Of a DNA stretch of 64,000 bases, positions 31,518 to 43,256 are shown piece after piece. Under the pieces are notes generated by a model, which saw only the letters and a program-made list of their open reading frames with translations, did not search any database and had not been told where the DNA came from. Position numbers and translations under genes: made by a program. Source of the DNA: Aquilaria yunnanensis (taxonomy: Eukaryota; Streptophyta; Magnoliopsida; Malvales; Thymelaeaceae); assembly GCA_039654915.1 (NCBI GenBank), contig CM077595.1:45291501-45355500 (forward strand), written 5' to 3'. Position 1 is the stretch's first letter; each line of letters begins with the position of its first letter.

Positions 31518-33676
31518 ATTGCTTAAGGGCAAAGACTGCTACTGCTAATTCCAGGTCATGCACCGGATATTTCTTTTCATGTGGTCTTAACTGTCTAGAC
31601 CCAAAAGCAATAGCCTGCTTTTCCTACATTAGGACACAACCTAGTCCTACATGAGATGCATCAGTGTACACCTCATAATCCTTTTCAGGATCTAGTAAAA
31701 CTAGCACAGGAGCTGTTGTCAGCCTCCTTTTAAGCTCTTGGAAGTTTTCCTCGCATTTGGTTTCCCAGACAAATTTCTGGTTCTTTCTGGTCAACTAGGT
31801 CGTGGGTGTTGCTATAATAGAGAATTTTGGCACAAATCTCCTGTAATAGCCTGCTAACCCCAAGAAACTCCTGACTTCCCTCACATTCTGGGGTTGCTTC
31901 TAATCCAAGATTGACCTTACCTTTTCAGGATCCACGGCCAACCCTTGATCATTTATCACATGACCCAAAAATCCAATTTCTTGAGTCCAAAATTTGCACT
32001 TACTTAGCTTTCCATAAAGCTTATGTTCTTGGAGCAAGCCAAGCACTACTTTTATGTGTTCCTTATGAGTTTCCTCATCTTTAGAGTACACCAAAATATC
32101 ATCAATGAACACTACCACAAAGTGGTCTAGGTGTGCTCTGAACACCCTCTACATTAAGTCCATAAAGAATGCAGGTGCATTAGTAAGTTCAAATGGCATT
32201 ACTGTATACTCAAAGTGTCCATACCTAGTCCTGAAGGTAGTCTTAGGTATGTCTTCCTCCCTAACTCTTAACTGGAAATATCTAGATCTTAGATATATTT
32301 TGGAAAACACCTTTGCTCCTTTCAACTGGTCAAATAGATCTTCTATTCTTGGGAGGGGATACTTGTTCTTAATGGTCAAGGCATTCAGCTTTCTGTAATC
32401 AATACAGAGCCTGAGGGTTCCATCCTTCTTTTTCACAAACAATATAGTTGCTCCCCAAGGAGACACACTAGGTCTGATGAACCATTTATCAAGCAGTTCA
32501 TCTAACTGCTTCCTCAGTTCTACCATTTCAGGTAGTGCCATCCTATATGGGGCAGTAGACACTAGTGCTGCTCCTAGTACCAGTCTAATTTCAAACTCCA
32601 CTTCTCTCAATGGTGGTAATCCAGGTAGGTCTATAGGAAAGACCTCTGGAAAATCCTGAACTATAGGTATCTGCCTAAGTTCATTAACTACTTCTTGGTC
32701 ATTAAGTTTAAGGCATTCATATTCATCTTCTAGAGTTATTAGTTTCAACACTTCAATTTGGGAATCCAAAACTGACTCTAGTGATTTATCCAGTTCATAT
32801 GGTTTACAACCAGGCATCAATAATTTTCTAGCATGACAATCTATAGTCACTTTATGTTCACTTAACCAATTCATGCTCAATATGACATCATAATCATAAG
32901 TGTCTAGCACTATCAAATTTGCTCTCAGTTTCAGCTTATCTATTTGAATTTCACAGTTTTCAAACAAGTGATATGTAAAAAAGACTTCATTGCCAACAGT
33001 TTTAACCAAGTACATGTTTGTCATGTATTTTACTTCTAGATTCAAGGTCTTAACCAAGCTATTAGAAATTACAGACAATGAAGCACCAGTATCAAATAGT
33101 GCAAACACTAACTGGCCACTAAGGTAAATGGTACCTTTCAGGGCCCTCCTACTAGTCCTTTGTTGATTAGTCTCCTTGCCTACAGCCTCGGCCTCTGGTA
33201 CTTCTTGCACCTTTTTGGAAGTCTCCAACTGAAATACCCTACTAGGGGGCACATTGGATCTCCTCTGATCCTGAGGTACCCTCGGTGTCTGCCTCCCTCT
33301 TTGATTTGGCATGTTTGTTCTTAACTGGGGCATAGGCATTTGTCGCCCAGGTCCTCTGGGATTAAACCTTCCCAGCATTTTCCTGTCATCTCCTCTCCTT
33401 GGGCAATCCCTTACCCAATGATCTGGTGCCCCACACTTGTGACATCCAGCAGAAGTTTTGAAGCATGGCTTGTTGCCATAAAATTTTTCACAAGTGTTAC
33501 ACTAAGGACCATATTGCTGTGGTCTTTTTTCCTTCTTGTTCCCTTTTCTTCCAGCACTAGGCTCTACTTCTTCTCTTGGCCTTTTCTGCTGTCCCTTTTC
33601 GGTTCCACTCCCACTTCCAGGACCACTCCTAGTTTGCTCCTTGAACTCCTATTCAAGGGCCATGGCACTCTGCATC
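31518..33676 (-). pseudogene. Chromovirus protease, reverse transcriptase and RNase H N-terminal part
   Basis: From the 5' side on minus: gag zinc knuckle [14 protein letters not shown] (about 33420-33460), protease with [19 protein letters not shown] with [40 protein letters not shown] and FIDDILVYSKDE, then RNase H ([31 protein letters not shown]). The main open frame is 33378-32149, then a TAG and 32145-31900. The RT motif usually reading FSKIDLRSGYHQ is [12 protein letters not shown], losing the first catalytic Asp. More stops follow after 31900. It is interrupted upstream by the Copia element and downstream by the Athila-like element. Confidence 0.9.
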
Positions 33677-33681
33677 ACAGA

Positions 33682-34995
33682 TGTTGGAATTCTTGGCACA
33701 CCAAGATCCTTTTAAGATAGGATTTGAGCTCATTGAGCTAACTCTAGCTTGAACAACTATCTAAGGCAGCTAAAAGTAGCGCCCTTTAGCTCAAGTCAGC
33801 TCACTTCAGCTATAAGTAGCTCAAAGTAGCTGGAGTTCAGCTCAAGTTAGCTCAAGTCAGCTCACTTTAGCTTCTGGTAGCTGAATGTAGCTGGACTTCG
33901 ACTCAAGTCAGCTCACTTCAGCTATAAGTAGCTCAAAGTAGTAGGACTTCAGCTCAAGTTAGCTCAAGTCAGCTCACTTCAGCTTTTGGTAACTGAATGT
34001 AGCTGGACTTCAGTTCACTTCAGCTGAGAGTAGCTAACTCCAGCTCAAGGTCAGTTCAGGGAACTAGACCTTAGTTCATGGAGCTTGATTGGAGCTCAGA
34101 GGAGCTCAATGGTGCATAAGTAGCATAGTGAGCAAGCTTTGTGCCAGCTCACCTTGCTTTTAGCTCAAAACCACCAAGAGACACATCTTTTGTGTAAAGG
34201 TATGTCTCTTCATCAAAAGAGATGACTATTGGCTAAAAGAACATGTCTTTTCATCCAAAGGAAGTGTTCCTTGAGTGAAAAGACATGTATATTCGGCCAT
34301 GAGGGTGGTTGGGGTGGTTATTGCACCAAGAGTGATGTCCTATGACTTCAAGGGACATGTATATTCGGCCATAAGGTAGTTATGGGGTGGTTATAGGCCA
34401 AAGGAAGTGTTCCTTGGCTAAAAGACATGTATTTTCGCCACCATACATGACCCTTGGCCAAAGGAAGTGTTCTTTGGCTTAAAAGACACCTTTCTTGGTG
34501 TAAAGGTGTGCCTTTTGGTCATCTATAAATAGCCTTTAGAGGCCATCCATTTTAAGCACGAATTTGCACTCCATTTGCTCCATTTTCTTGAGAGAAAATT
34601 GTTCTCCTGCTATTTCCTTTAGAGGCCGAAATATTAAACACTTCTTGAGAGCATTGTGGGTGGATTTACATAGAGATTGTTCATCTCTATTTCAAGCTTC
34701 AAGGCGCTCCTCTAAGATCAAGTTCTCCCTCAAGTTTTTTGCTAAAGATAACCAAGAAGAAAGGTGCACATCTTTTCTTGGTTTAGTAGCATGTTAGGTT
34801 TCATTTTCGTATATTCTTAGTAGCATGCTAGGATTTATTTAACACAACTTGTATGTGATCTTGATATGTTATATAATATGTTATGCATGCCTATATCCAT
34901 GTTGAATTCAAATGAACAAATATGCATATGGCATATACATGAGTAGATAACATAAAAGTATGTTATCATAAGATCATAAGATCCTAAAATCTTCA
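33682..34995 (+). mobile_element. 5' LTR of the young Copia element
   Basis: TGTTGGAATTC ... AAATCTTCA, 1314 bp. The U3 part (about 33728-34110) is an array of AGCT-containing words (AGCTCAAGTTAGCTCAAG, AGCTCACTTCAGCTATAAGT, TAGCTGGACTTCAGCT). A TATA box TATAAATA lies at 34524-34531, followed by the probable R region. A short frame starting MHSICSIFLREN at 34564 recurs in the other LTR and is a by-product of LTR duplication. Confidence 0.94.
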
Positions 34996-34997
34996 AT

Positions 34998-35010
34998 TGG
35001 TATCAGAGCC
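34998..35010 (+). other. Primer-binding site of the young Copia element
   Basis: TGGTATCAGAGCC, two bases after the 5' LTR end. It is complementary to initiator tRNA-Met, as usual for Copia elements. Confidence 0.92.
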
Positions 35011-35261
35011 TAGGTCATGAACATGTATATGTTGCATATAGTGAGCATGATTTAGGATCATACATATGTGTATGATTGTGATAAGGCTAATGAAGGATAT
35101 GTGTATGGAGCAATGAAGGCATGTTTGTGTATTTCTAATTGAATGCTATATGCATCTGTTTTGCCATATATGAGCATGTTAAAAGTTGTTTCATACACAT
35201 GTTGCTTTGTTGAGTCTTGTTGTGTAAATTGAACTAAAACATGTGAATTACATCAATGTAG

Positions 35262-38200
35262 ATGGCTTGTAAGAATATAGTTGCAGAATTAAACCATGAC
35301 CTCAAATTGGTTGTTGAAAACTATTCAATTTGGCAACAGAAGGTCAAATTCATTTTAACTGAACAAGATACTCTTGATGTGCTCACTCAAGAGATCATGC
35401 CTCCTGCTGAGGGACAAGATAGGACTACCTATGAGGCATTCCTAAAGAAGAACTCTATGTGTAGAGTCACTCTCTTTTCCACTATGGTGGATGAGATTAT
35501 GGTGGAATTCTCCATGCTTGAGGGGGCTAAGACCATATGGGACTCAGTCAAGGCCAAGTATGGAGATATTTATGTAGAGAAACAACGCTAAATGATTCTC
35601 AAGTTTGAGAATTATGTGAAGCGTGCTGATCACTCTATGAGTGCTCACTTGCGTGAGATGTCACGCATGATCCACCAGGTCAAGACAGCAGGGCATGTGC
35701 TCACTGATCAGCAACAAGTGCAAACAATAATTCGGTCCTTGCCCAATGAGGAATGGCAGTTGATGAAGGTCAACTTACGCCATAACCCTCAAATAATGTC
35801 ATTTGATGACATTGCTCGTCACCTCCTCCTTGAGGCTGAAGTAATGGCCCTCAAGGACCATTCTAGGGCATATGTTGCCTCATCTTCTATCCAGAAGGGA
35901 TGGAAGAAGAATGGTGGGAAAGGAGGGCTAGGAAAGGGCAAGGGAAAAGGTCCTGCTTCCAAGAAAAAGTTCAAGAAGAAGCGGGACATAAGCAAGCTAA
36001 AGTGCTTCAACTGTGGGCATAAATGACACTTTGCAAAAGATTACAAGGGTCCACCCAAGGTACATACATACCCTTCTACTTCCATTGTACATGTTGTGTC
36101 ATGTACATTACTAACTGAGTGCAATTCTTTGTGGATTGTAGACTCGGGAGCAACAGACCACATAGCCCGGGACAGGTCCTGGTTTGTGGCCTACAGGAAG
36201 CTCTCAAAAAGAGCTAAGCACGTTTCAGTGGGGAATGATGCGAGGCTGGAAGTAGAAGGCATAGGAACATGTAGAATTCCTATGGATATTGGATATTTGT
36301 ATCTAATAGATGTATTGTATGTACCAAACATTTGTAGAAATTTGATTTCTATAAGTTGTATGTTGAAGTACAATTATTGCTTTAATTTCTTTAATAATAA
36401 TATGTCTATTATTAAAGATAATAAGATAGTATGCACTTGCTCAGTTAATAATGGGCTTTATGAGTTAAAGCCAACTGACCATTCTGTTGCAAGTCCTAGT
36501 TGCTACGTGACAGAGGTCACAAATGAAATTAGATGGCATGAGAGGTTGGGTCATATTAGTCAAGATAGAATGAACAAGCTAGCCAAGAGTGGCTTGCTAG
36601 GTTCCTTGACCAAGGTTGTCCTTCCATGTTGCCAATCATGCCTAGAGGGCAAAGCCACAAGAAAACATTTTGGCAAAGCAACTAGGAGAGGTGAGGCACT
36701 AAGTTTAGTTCACTCTGACCTATGTGGGCCAATGAGGGTTGAATCTAGAAATGGATTCAAGTACTTCATCACATTCACTGATGATTATACTAGATTCACC
36801 CACATCTACTTACTGAGAAACAAGGCAGAGGCCTTGGCATGCTTTGAGAAGTATGTTCACTTGGTTGAGAATCAAGTAGGTAAGAAGGTTAAGTCCTTGA
36901 GGACAGATAGGGGTGGAGAGTATACATCAAATGCATTCAAGGCATTTTGTGACTTGAAGGGTATTGAGAGGGAGTTCATTCTTCCTTGGACACCCTAACA
37001 GAATGGAGTGTCTGAAAGGAAGAATAGAACTCTTATGGACATGGTACGTTCCATGATGGCAAAGGTCAATTTAGACATCACTTATTGGAGTGATGCACTG
37101 CTATGTGCAGTTCATGTCCTTAATAGAGTACCCACCAAGAATGTGAACTCTTCTCCATATGAGTTATGGAAGAAGAAAACTCCTAACCTAAGCTATTTAC
37201 GCCCTTGGGGTTGTTTAGCTTATGTTCACATAACGGACCACCCTTTGGGAAAGTTGGGTCCAAGAGGGAGGAGGTGTGCCTTCCTTGGTTATGCTGAACA
37301 ATCTAAGGGTTATGTGTTCTTGGACATAAGTCATAAAACTGGGAACATCCTTGATGCAAGGAATGCTAATTTTGTGGAGGATGAGTTCCCCAAAGTTGGT
37401 GAGTGTGGTGACTTAACCTCATTAAGCCAGATCCTAGATGAGGATCAACCAAGTGTCATAAGGACACTTGGGACACATGCACCTACTCTAGAGGGAGTAC
37501 CTCAACCAAATGGAGCAATGGCTCCAGAAATGCCTATTGTTGTGGACCAACATGAGCAAGACCTCCAAGAGGAAGGTTTTGTTCAAGAGGGAGTTGAGGA
37601 TACTCAAGAGCAAAATGTTGAGCCTCAAGAGATGGAGCATGAGTTGCCTCCATCTCAGCCTACATTGAGAAGATCAATGAGGAAATTTGGACCACCTAAA
37701 GAATGGTGGATCTTGGATAGTGAGGCAAATTTGGTTGCATTTGAGATAGATGAGCCAAGCAACATTAAGGAGGCTCTTGAGGGTGCACAGAGGGAAGAGT
37801 GGCTAAATGCAATGAAGGATGAGTTGCATTCAATGCATCTCAATGGGGTTTGGGAGCTAAGTGATCTTCCTCCAGGCCGTAAGGCAATTGGGAACAAATG
37901 GGTTCTCAAGATCAAGGTGAACTCTGATGGAGGTATCGAAAGATACAAGGCCCGTTTGGTGACCAAGGGTTTTACACAGAAGGATGGTGTTGATTTCCAA
38001 GACACCTTCTCTCCTGTAATAAAATTCACTTCCATCAGGATATTACTTGCCATCGTGGCAAATCTAGACCTAGAGTTACATCAAATGGATGTAAAGACCG
38101 CCTTTCTCAATGGTGATTTGAGTGAGGAGATATATATGAGACAACCTGAGGGGTTTGTCCAAAAGGGTCAAGAGGACAAGGTATGTAGACTAAAGAAGTC

Positions 38201-39317
38201 TATCTATGGTCTTAAGCAAGCTTCAAGACAGTGGTACTTGAAGTTTCATCATGCAATCACAAGCTATGGCTTTGTGATGATGCATGAAGACCATTGTGTA
38301 TACTTGTACTCTTTTGGGTCTAGTTTTGCAGTATTGACTCTATATGTGGATGATATTTTAATTGCAAGTAATGGGCTTGCTTTGTTAAGTACCATCAAGG
38401 GATGGTTGTCTTCCACCTTTGACATGAAGGACATGGGAGAGGCTGCCTTTATCCTAGGGGTTAAGATCCTGAGGGATAGAAAGGCAAGGCTGTTGGCCCT
38501 TTCTCAAGAGCCTTATATTGATAAGATTCTTGCAAGGTTCAACTTAACAAATGCAAAGCCCATGAGTACACCTCTTGGATATGGTTGCAAGATTGGAGAG
38601 GACTTATGTCCTAAGACTCTAAAGGAGAAGGAAGAGATGGCTCAGGTCCCCTACCTAAGGGCCATTGGTAGCTTGATGTACGCCATGTTATGTACAAGGC
38701 CAGACATCAGTCAAACGGTTGGACTTCTAGCACGATATTCTTCCAACCCTGGTCTGGAGCATTGGAAGAGTGTCAAGAGGATCCTAAGGTACCTCAAAGG
38801 TACTAAGGATTATTGGCTTTGTTACCAAGGTAAAGACCTTGGTTTACGTGGCTATTCTGATGCTGATTGGGGAGGAGATAGAGACTCCAGCAAGTCTACA
38901 TCTGGTTATATTTTCATGCTAAATGGTGGGGCTACTACTTGGTGTAGTAAGAAGCAAACTTGTACAGCATTGTCCACAATGGAGGCTGAATTTGTTTCAT
39001 GTGCCTCAGCTGTACAAGAAGCCCTTTGGCTAGGTTATTTCCTTAAAAATTTGGAGTCTAGGGTTTCTATTGAGAAACCTATTACTATCTACAATGATAG
39101 TATGGCAGCCATGGCTTATACCAAGGACCCCAAATACCATGGAAAGACCAAACACATTAGCATGAAATATAACTTTGTGAGGGATGCAATTAAAGAGGGT
39201 GAAGTTAGGATTGAGTACATTTCTACAGACCTGATGGTGGCAGATCCTCTCACTAAGCCATTGCCACCACTTGTATTTGCTCGACATGTTAGAGCAATGG
39301 GTCTTAGAAGAATGTAA
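35262..39317 (+). pseudogene. Copia gag-pol polyprotein, 1351 codons with three in-frame stops
   Basis: One continuous frame. Gag from MACKNIVAELNHDLKL, ending in a knuckle that begins CFNCGHK. Protease WIVDSGATDHIA near residue 294. Integrase HHCC (RWHERLGH ... CCQSCLEGK), then VHSDLCGPM, ITFTDDYTRF and RTDRGGEY. RT from WVLKIKVNSDGG, with QMDVKTAFLNGDL and the LTLYVDDILIA box near residue 1028. RNase H with GYSDADWGGD and TALSTMEAEFVS. Stops are TAA at 35589, TGA at 36024 (inside the zinc knuckle, whose last Cys is also Tyr) and TAA at 36996 (in the integrase, just before QNGVSERKNRT). No frameshift. All other motifs are intact. Confidence 0.95.
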
Positions 39318-40595
39318 ATGTTGGATGTACTTCACCTCTTTGGTGTCACACATGTTATGTATTTCTTTAAAATAATACAGATTATTTTATGAAATACTCA
39401 GTTCAATTTTATGAATCACAACGAACGAATGAACATGTCAAACATAGGGAGAGGATGACTTTCTCACACAAGTCATTCGCCCTCGATCTTTGTGTAAGAT
39501 TAAGGATGAGACTGGCTAAAGACTTAAATGAAACTTAAGTAGATGATACATTTAAGTGGGAGTCATGCTCCAACACATGACACTTTAGCTTTTATGGTCG
39601 CCTTGATTATGAGTAATCAAGATTCAATGCTTAGGTGCATTCAGTTTGTATGACCATTCATACATCCTAGCCTATGTTAGATGTAAGATGAGGCTTACAT
39701 GGAGAAATTTCATGGTTATTGACATGTCCTCCTTTTATATGTTAAGAGGAGTACACTTCATGGTGTTTTAAGAGGGAGAAATGACACTCCTCAATTGGAA
39801 TGGAAATCACTCCAAGTGGGAGTGACATGAGTAAAACACCTTAGAAGTGTATTATGGAACTTTAATGGATGTGTTTTCCAAGTGTTCCATGACCATGAAA
39901 TACGACCAGAGGAGAATTTAAGCAAGTTGTCTCTATTCTTGCTTAGTGTGAGATTCTTCAAATCAGACTCTTAGTGACTATGGCTTGCTATTAGGAAGTT
40001 GAGTTAATTATGATTACTTTGATTGGTTGTCGAAGGTCTTAGAAAAATGAGACTGGAGTATCCTCCTTTTGGGTAATCATGTTAACTCATTGACCTAAGT
40101 AGTTGAAGCTAAAAAGGAAAGACATTAAGATGATACACGTTCACTAAATTCAATCTTGGGACCACATATTACTGTGAGTAGTATGCTAGATTGAATGACA
40201 AGTGATTGAAATGAGTACTCAATGCTTAATACAATCATGGATTTCAAGGAGTTGAAATTCTAAGAAAGAGACTGATTGTGATTAAGAAGTGTATCATATG
40301 TCTGGGGTCTAAAAGGCATAACTTGATGTGTTCAAGCAAGCTTGATGTGTTTAAGCAACACACTTGAATTTGATGTATTCAAAGAAAGTTTGAAGAAGTT
40401 CAAACTATGAGGAGAGGAAAATCTTCTATTGAGAGTCTAACAACCTCAATGGAAGAGACTTAGTGTGTGTGCCTGAGGTCATACCCACAACTCTATATAT
40501 GTAGAAATGTTTGGATCATTTCGGCTATTAGGATTAATGAGTTTGTTTTGAGTGGGAGCTGGAAGCTTAAAAGCATCTTAGTGCGAGTGGGAGTT
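39318..40595 (+). other. Long 3' untranslated region of the young Copia element
   Basis: 1278 bp between the pol stop and the 3' LTR with no coding domain. The word AGTGGGAG recurs at about 39555, 39815, 40551 and 40586; the last is the polypurine tract next to the LTR. An EMBL-style second ORF is not evident. Confidence 0.75.
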
Positions 40596-41978
40596 TGTTG
40601 GAATTCTTGGCGCACCAAGATCCTTTTAAGATAGGATTTGAGCTCATTAAGCTAACTCTAGCTTGAACAGTTATCTAAGGAAGCTAAAAGTAGCTCCCTT
40701 TAGCTCAAGTCAGCTCACTTCAGCTATAAGTAGCTCAAAGTAGCTGGACTTCAGCTCAAGTTAGCTTAAGTTAACTCACTTTAGCTTCTGGTAGCTGAAT
40801 GTAGCTGGACTTCAGCTCAAGTCAGCTCACTTCAGCTATAAGTAGCTCAAAGTAGTAGGACTTCAGCTCAAGTTAGCTCAAGTCAGCTCACTTCAGCGTT
40901 TGGTAGCTGAATGTAGCTGGACTTCAGTTCACTTCAGCTGAGAGTAGCTAACTCCAGCTTAAGGTCAGTTCAGGGAACTAGACCTTAATTCATGGAGCTT
41001 GATTGGAGCTCAGAGGAGCTCAATGGTGCATAAGTAGCATAGTGAGCAAGCTTTGTGCCAGCTCACCTTGCTTTTAGCTCAAAACCACCAAGAGACACAT
41101 CTTTTGTGTAAAGGTATGTCTCTTCATCAAAAGAGATGACTATTGGCTAAAAGAACATGTCTTTTCATCCAAAGGAAGTGTTCCTCGAGTGAAAAGACAT
41201 GTATATTCGGCCATGAGGGTGGTTGGGGTGGTTATTGCACCAAGAATGATGTCTTATGACTTCAAGGGACATGTATATTCGGCCATAAGGTAGTTATGGG
41301 GTGGTTATAGGCCAAAGGAAGTGTTCCTTGGCTAAAAGACATGTATTTTCGCCATAAGGTAGTTATGGGGTGGTTATATGCCAAAGGAAGTGTTCCTTGG
41401 CTAAAATACATGTATTTTCGCCACCATACATGACCCTTGGTCAAAGGAAGTGTTCTTTGGCTTAAAAGACACCTTTCTTGGTGTAAAGGTGTGCCTTTTG
41501 GTCATCTATAAATAGCCTTTAGAGGCCAGCCATTTTAAGCACAAATTTGCACTCCATTTGCTCCATTTTCTTGAGAGAAAATTGTTCTCCTGCTATTTCC
41601 TTTAGAGGCCGAAATATTAAACACTTCTTGAGAGCATTGTGGGTGGATTTACATAGAGATTGTTCATCTCTATTTCAAGCTTCAAGGCGCTCCTCTAAGA
41701 TCAAGTTCTCCCTCAAGTTTTTCGCTAAAGATAACCAACAAGAAAGGTGCACATCTTTTCTTGGTTTAGTAGCATGTTAGGTTTCATTTTCGTATATTCT
41801 TAGTAGCATGCTAGGATTTATTTAACACAACTTGTATGTGATCTTGATATGTTATATAATATGTTATGCATGCCTATATCCATGTTGAATTCAAATGAAC
41901 AAATATGCATGTGGCATATACATGAGTAGATAACATAAAAGTATGTTATCATAAGATCATAAGATCCTGAAATCTTCA
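40596..41978 (+). mobile_element. 3' LTR of the young Copia element
   Basis: TGTTGGAATTC ... AAATCTTCA, 1383 bp. It is the same as the 5' LTR but for scattered substitutions and an extra tandem copy of about 70 bp (CGCCATAAGGTAGTTATGGG ...) near 41350-41420. TATA box at 41507-41514. The following ACAGA is the right target duplication. Confidence 0.94.
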
Positions 41979-41983
41979 ACAGA

Positions 41984-43119
41984 GTAGTAGTCTCTAGCTC
42001 CTACTGCTCTAAGGATTTGCCTCAGCTCAGGCCTTAAGCCTCTCAAAATCTCTTTGTCTTCAGCTCCTCTTGTCCATCAGATTGTGGAGCATATCTAATC
42101 AGACTATTGAATCTTTGCTCATACTCCATGGCACTAAGATTCCCTTGCTCCAACTAATCAAACTCTACCTGCTTTTGATCTTTCTAGGCCTCACTAACAT
42201 ACTACTGATGGAAAACCTAGAGGAAATTGGCCCATCTCATAGACCTCCTCCTGGTAGGTGGCCTCTTTTGGATTCTCTCCTGGTATGTTCTTTGTACTGC
42301 CCTCCACCATAACTCTGCATTTCCTTCTAGCCTGAAGGTAGCTAGAAGTACTTTTTGAGTGGATGACACATCCATCCTTTCAAAAATCTTCTCTACTTGA
42401 TACACCCAGAACTCAGCTTCATCTAGGTCACATCCACCTTTAAACACTTGAGGTTTTAGTGCCAAGAATCCCTCCAGCTGGCCCTCCTTTAGTCCACCTC
42501 TTCTGGATCTCTCTTCTCTCACTTCCATGTCTCGACCTCCACTTCTAGCTGACCTCCCTTTGGTGGTCACCTCTATAGGAGGTTCAGTCCTCCTTGAATA
42601 TATGTAGGCATCCAACTCCTCTATATCTGGGCTTTCCTCCTCTTCCTCAGTTCTGGGCTCCTGCCTCACCTCAGATCTCATCCTTCTAGCTCTGGGATGT
42701 CTCCTCTCCTCATTTCCTTCATCTTCCTCCTGATTGCCTCCATTCTTGCTGGACTGATCATCATTTACTGGCTCTTTGCCAGGCCTTCTAGTTCTCCTAC
42801 CTTCACCTTCAAAATTTCCTCCTGCTCCTACTTGCTTTGGACTTTCCTATGACTGGGCTTGGCCTCTAGCCAAGGCTTGCATTCCTACTACAAGTTGAGC
42901 TACAGTAGTTTGCAGTGTTTCCATCATCTGCTTCATCCTGTTTTGCCTACCTCTGCTTGGTCTAAGTACTTGTAACCTGGCATTTGGCTCTTCGGCCAAA
43001 TTAGGCTTAATGGCCTCTTCCTGTCTTTCAGCCTCCCTTGTATATATTCCATCTTTAGGATGGGCTATTCTGTCTTCTTCCTGTGCCAGGGATTTTCTTT
43101 CCCTGCCTCTGGTTCTCAT
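41984..43119 (-). pseudogene. Chromovirus gag, N-terminal and central part
   Basis: Frame 43119-42847 (MRTRGRERKSLAQEEDRIAH ... MMETLQTTVAQLVVGMQALA) gives a charged N terminus with a predicted helix. Frame 42681-42217 carries the retrotransposon gag core LKPQVFKGGCDLDEAEFWVY, then QVEKIFERMDVSSTQKVLLA and LEGNAELWW. Farther down, SAMEYEQRFNSLIRYAP is readable with stops. The Copia element at 33682-41978 cuts it before the zinc knuckle at about 33440. ATG at 43119 is the probable gag start. Confidence 0.87.
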
Positions 43120-43256
43120 CTTGTACTTAAAATGCAGCTATTCACATATGCTCAATAAGTACAAGTCTTATATTAACCTATGTGCAAACAAGTCTAGGCT
43201 AACCACTCTACTTAATCAGAAGCTATAAACCTTAAGCTCTAATACTAGACAAAGCC
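43120..43256 (-). other. Chromovirus leader with tRNA-Met-like primer-binding site
   Basis: After the 5' LTR the minus strand reads GGCTTTGTC then TAGTATTAGAGC, two changes from TGGTATCAGAGC, the usual tRNA-Met PBS of chromoviruses. The short leader runs to the gag ATG at 43119. Confidence 0.6.

Larger units (their letters stand above)
33682..41978 (+). mobile_element. Young Copia element, 8.3 kb, nearly complete
   Basis: Perfect target duplication ACAGA (33677-33681, 41979-41983). Two LTRs (33682-34995, 40596-41978) that differ at few positions apart from a 70-bp duplication in the 3' copy. The PBS TGGTATCAGAGCC follows the 5' LTR; a GAGTGGGAGT polypurine tract precedes the 3' LTR. One gag-pol frame (35262-39317) with only three nonsense codons. 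It is inserted in the gag-protease part of the chromovirus, opposite in strand. It is the youngest full element in the window. Confidence 0.95.

Noticed and set aside
33728..34110. AGCT array as an immunoglobulin-switch-like region
   Set aside because: AGCT density is superficially similar, but this is a plant LTR U3 present in both LTRs; no link to that system.
34564..34797. 77-codon plus-strand ORF starting MHSICSIFLREN, repeated at 41547
   Set aside because: It lies in R/U5 of both Copia LTRs; duplication reflects the LTR pair and not a conserved gene.
37655..38053. 132-codon minus-strand ORF in the Copia pol
   Set aside because: Shadow of the RT coding sequence on plus.
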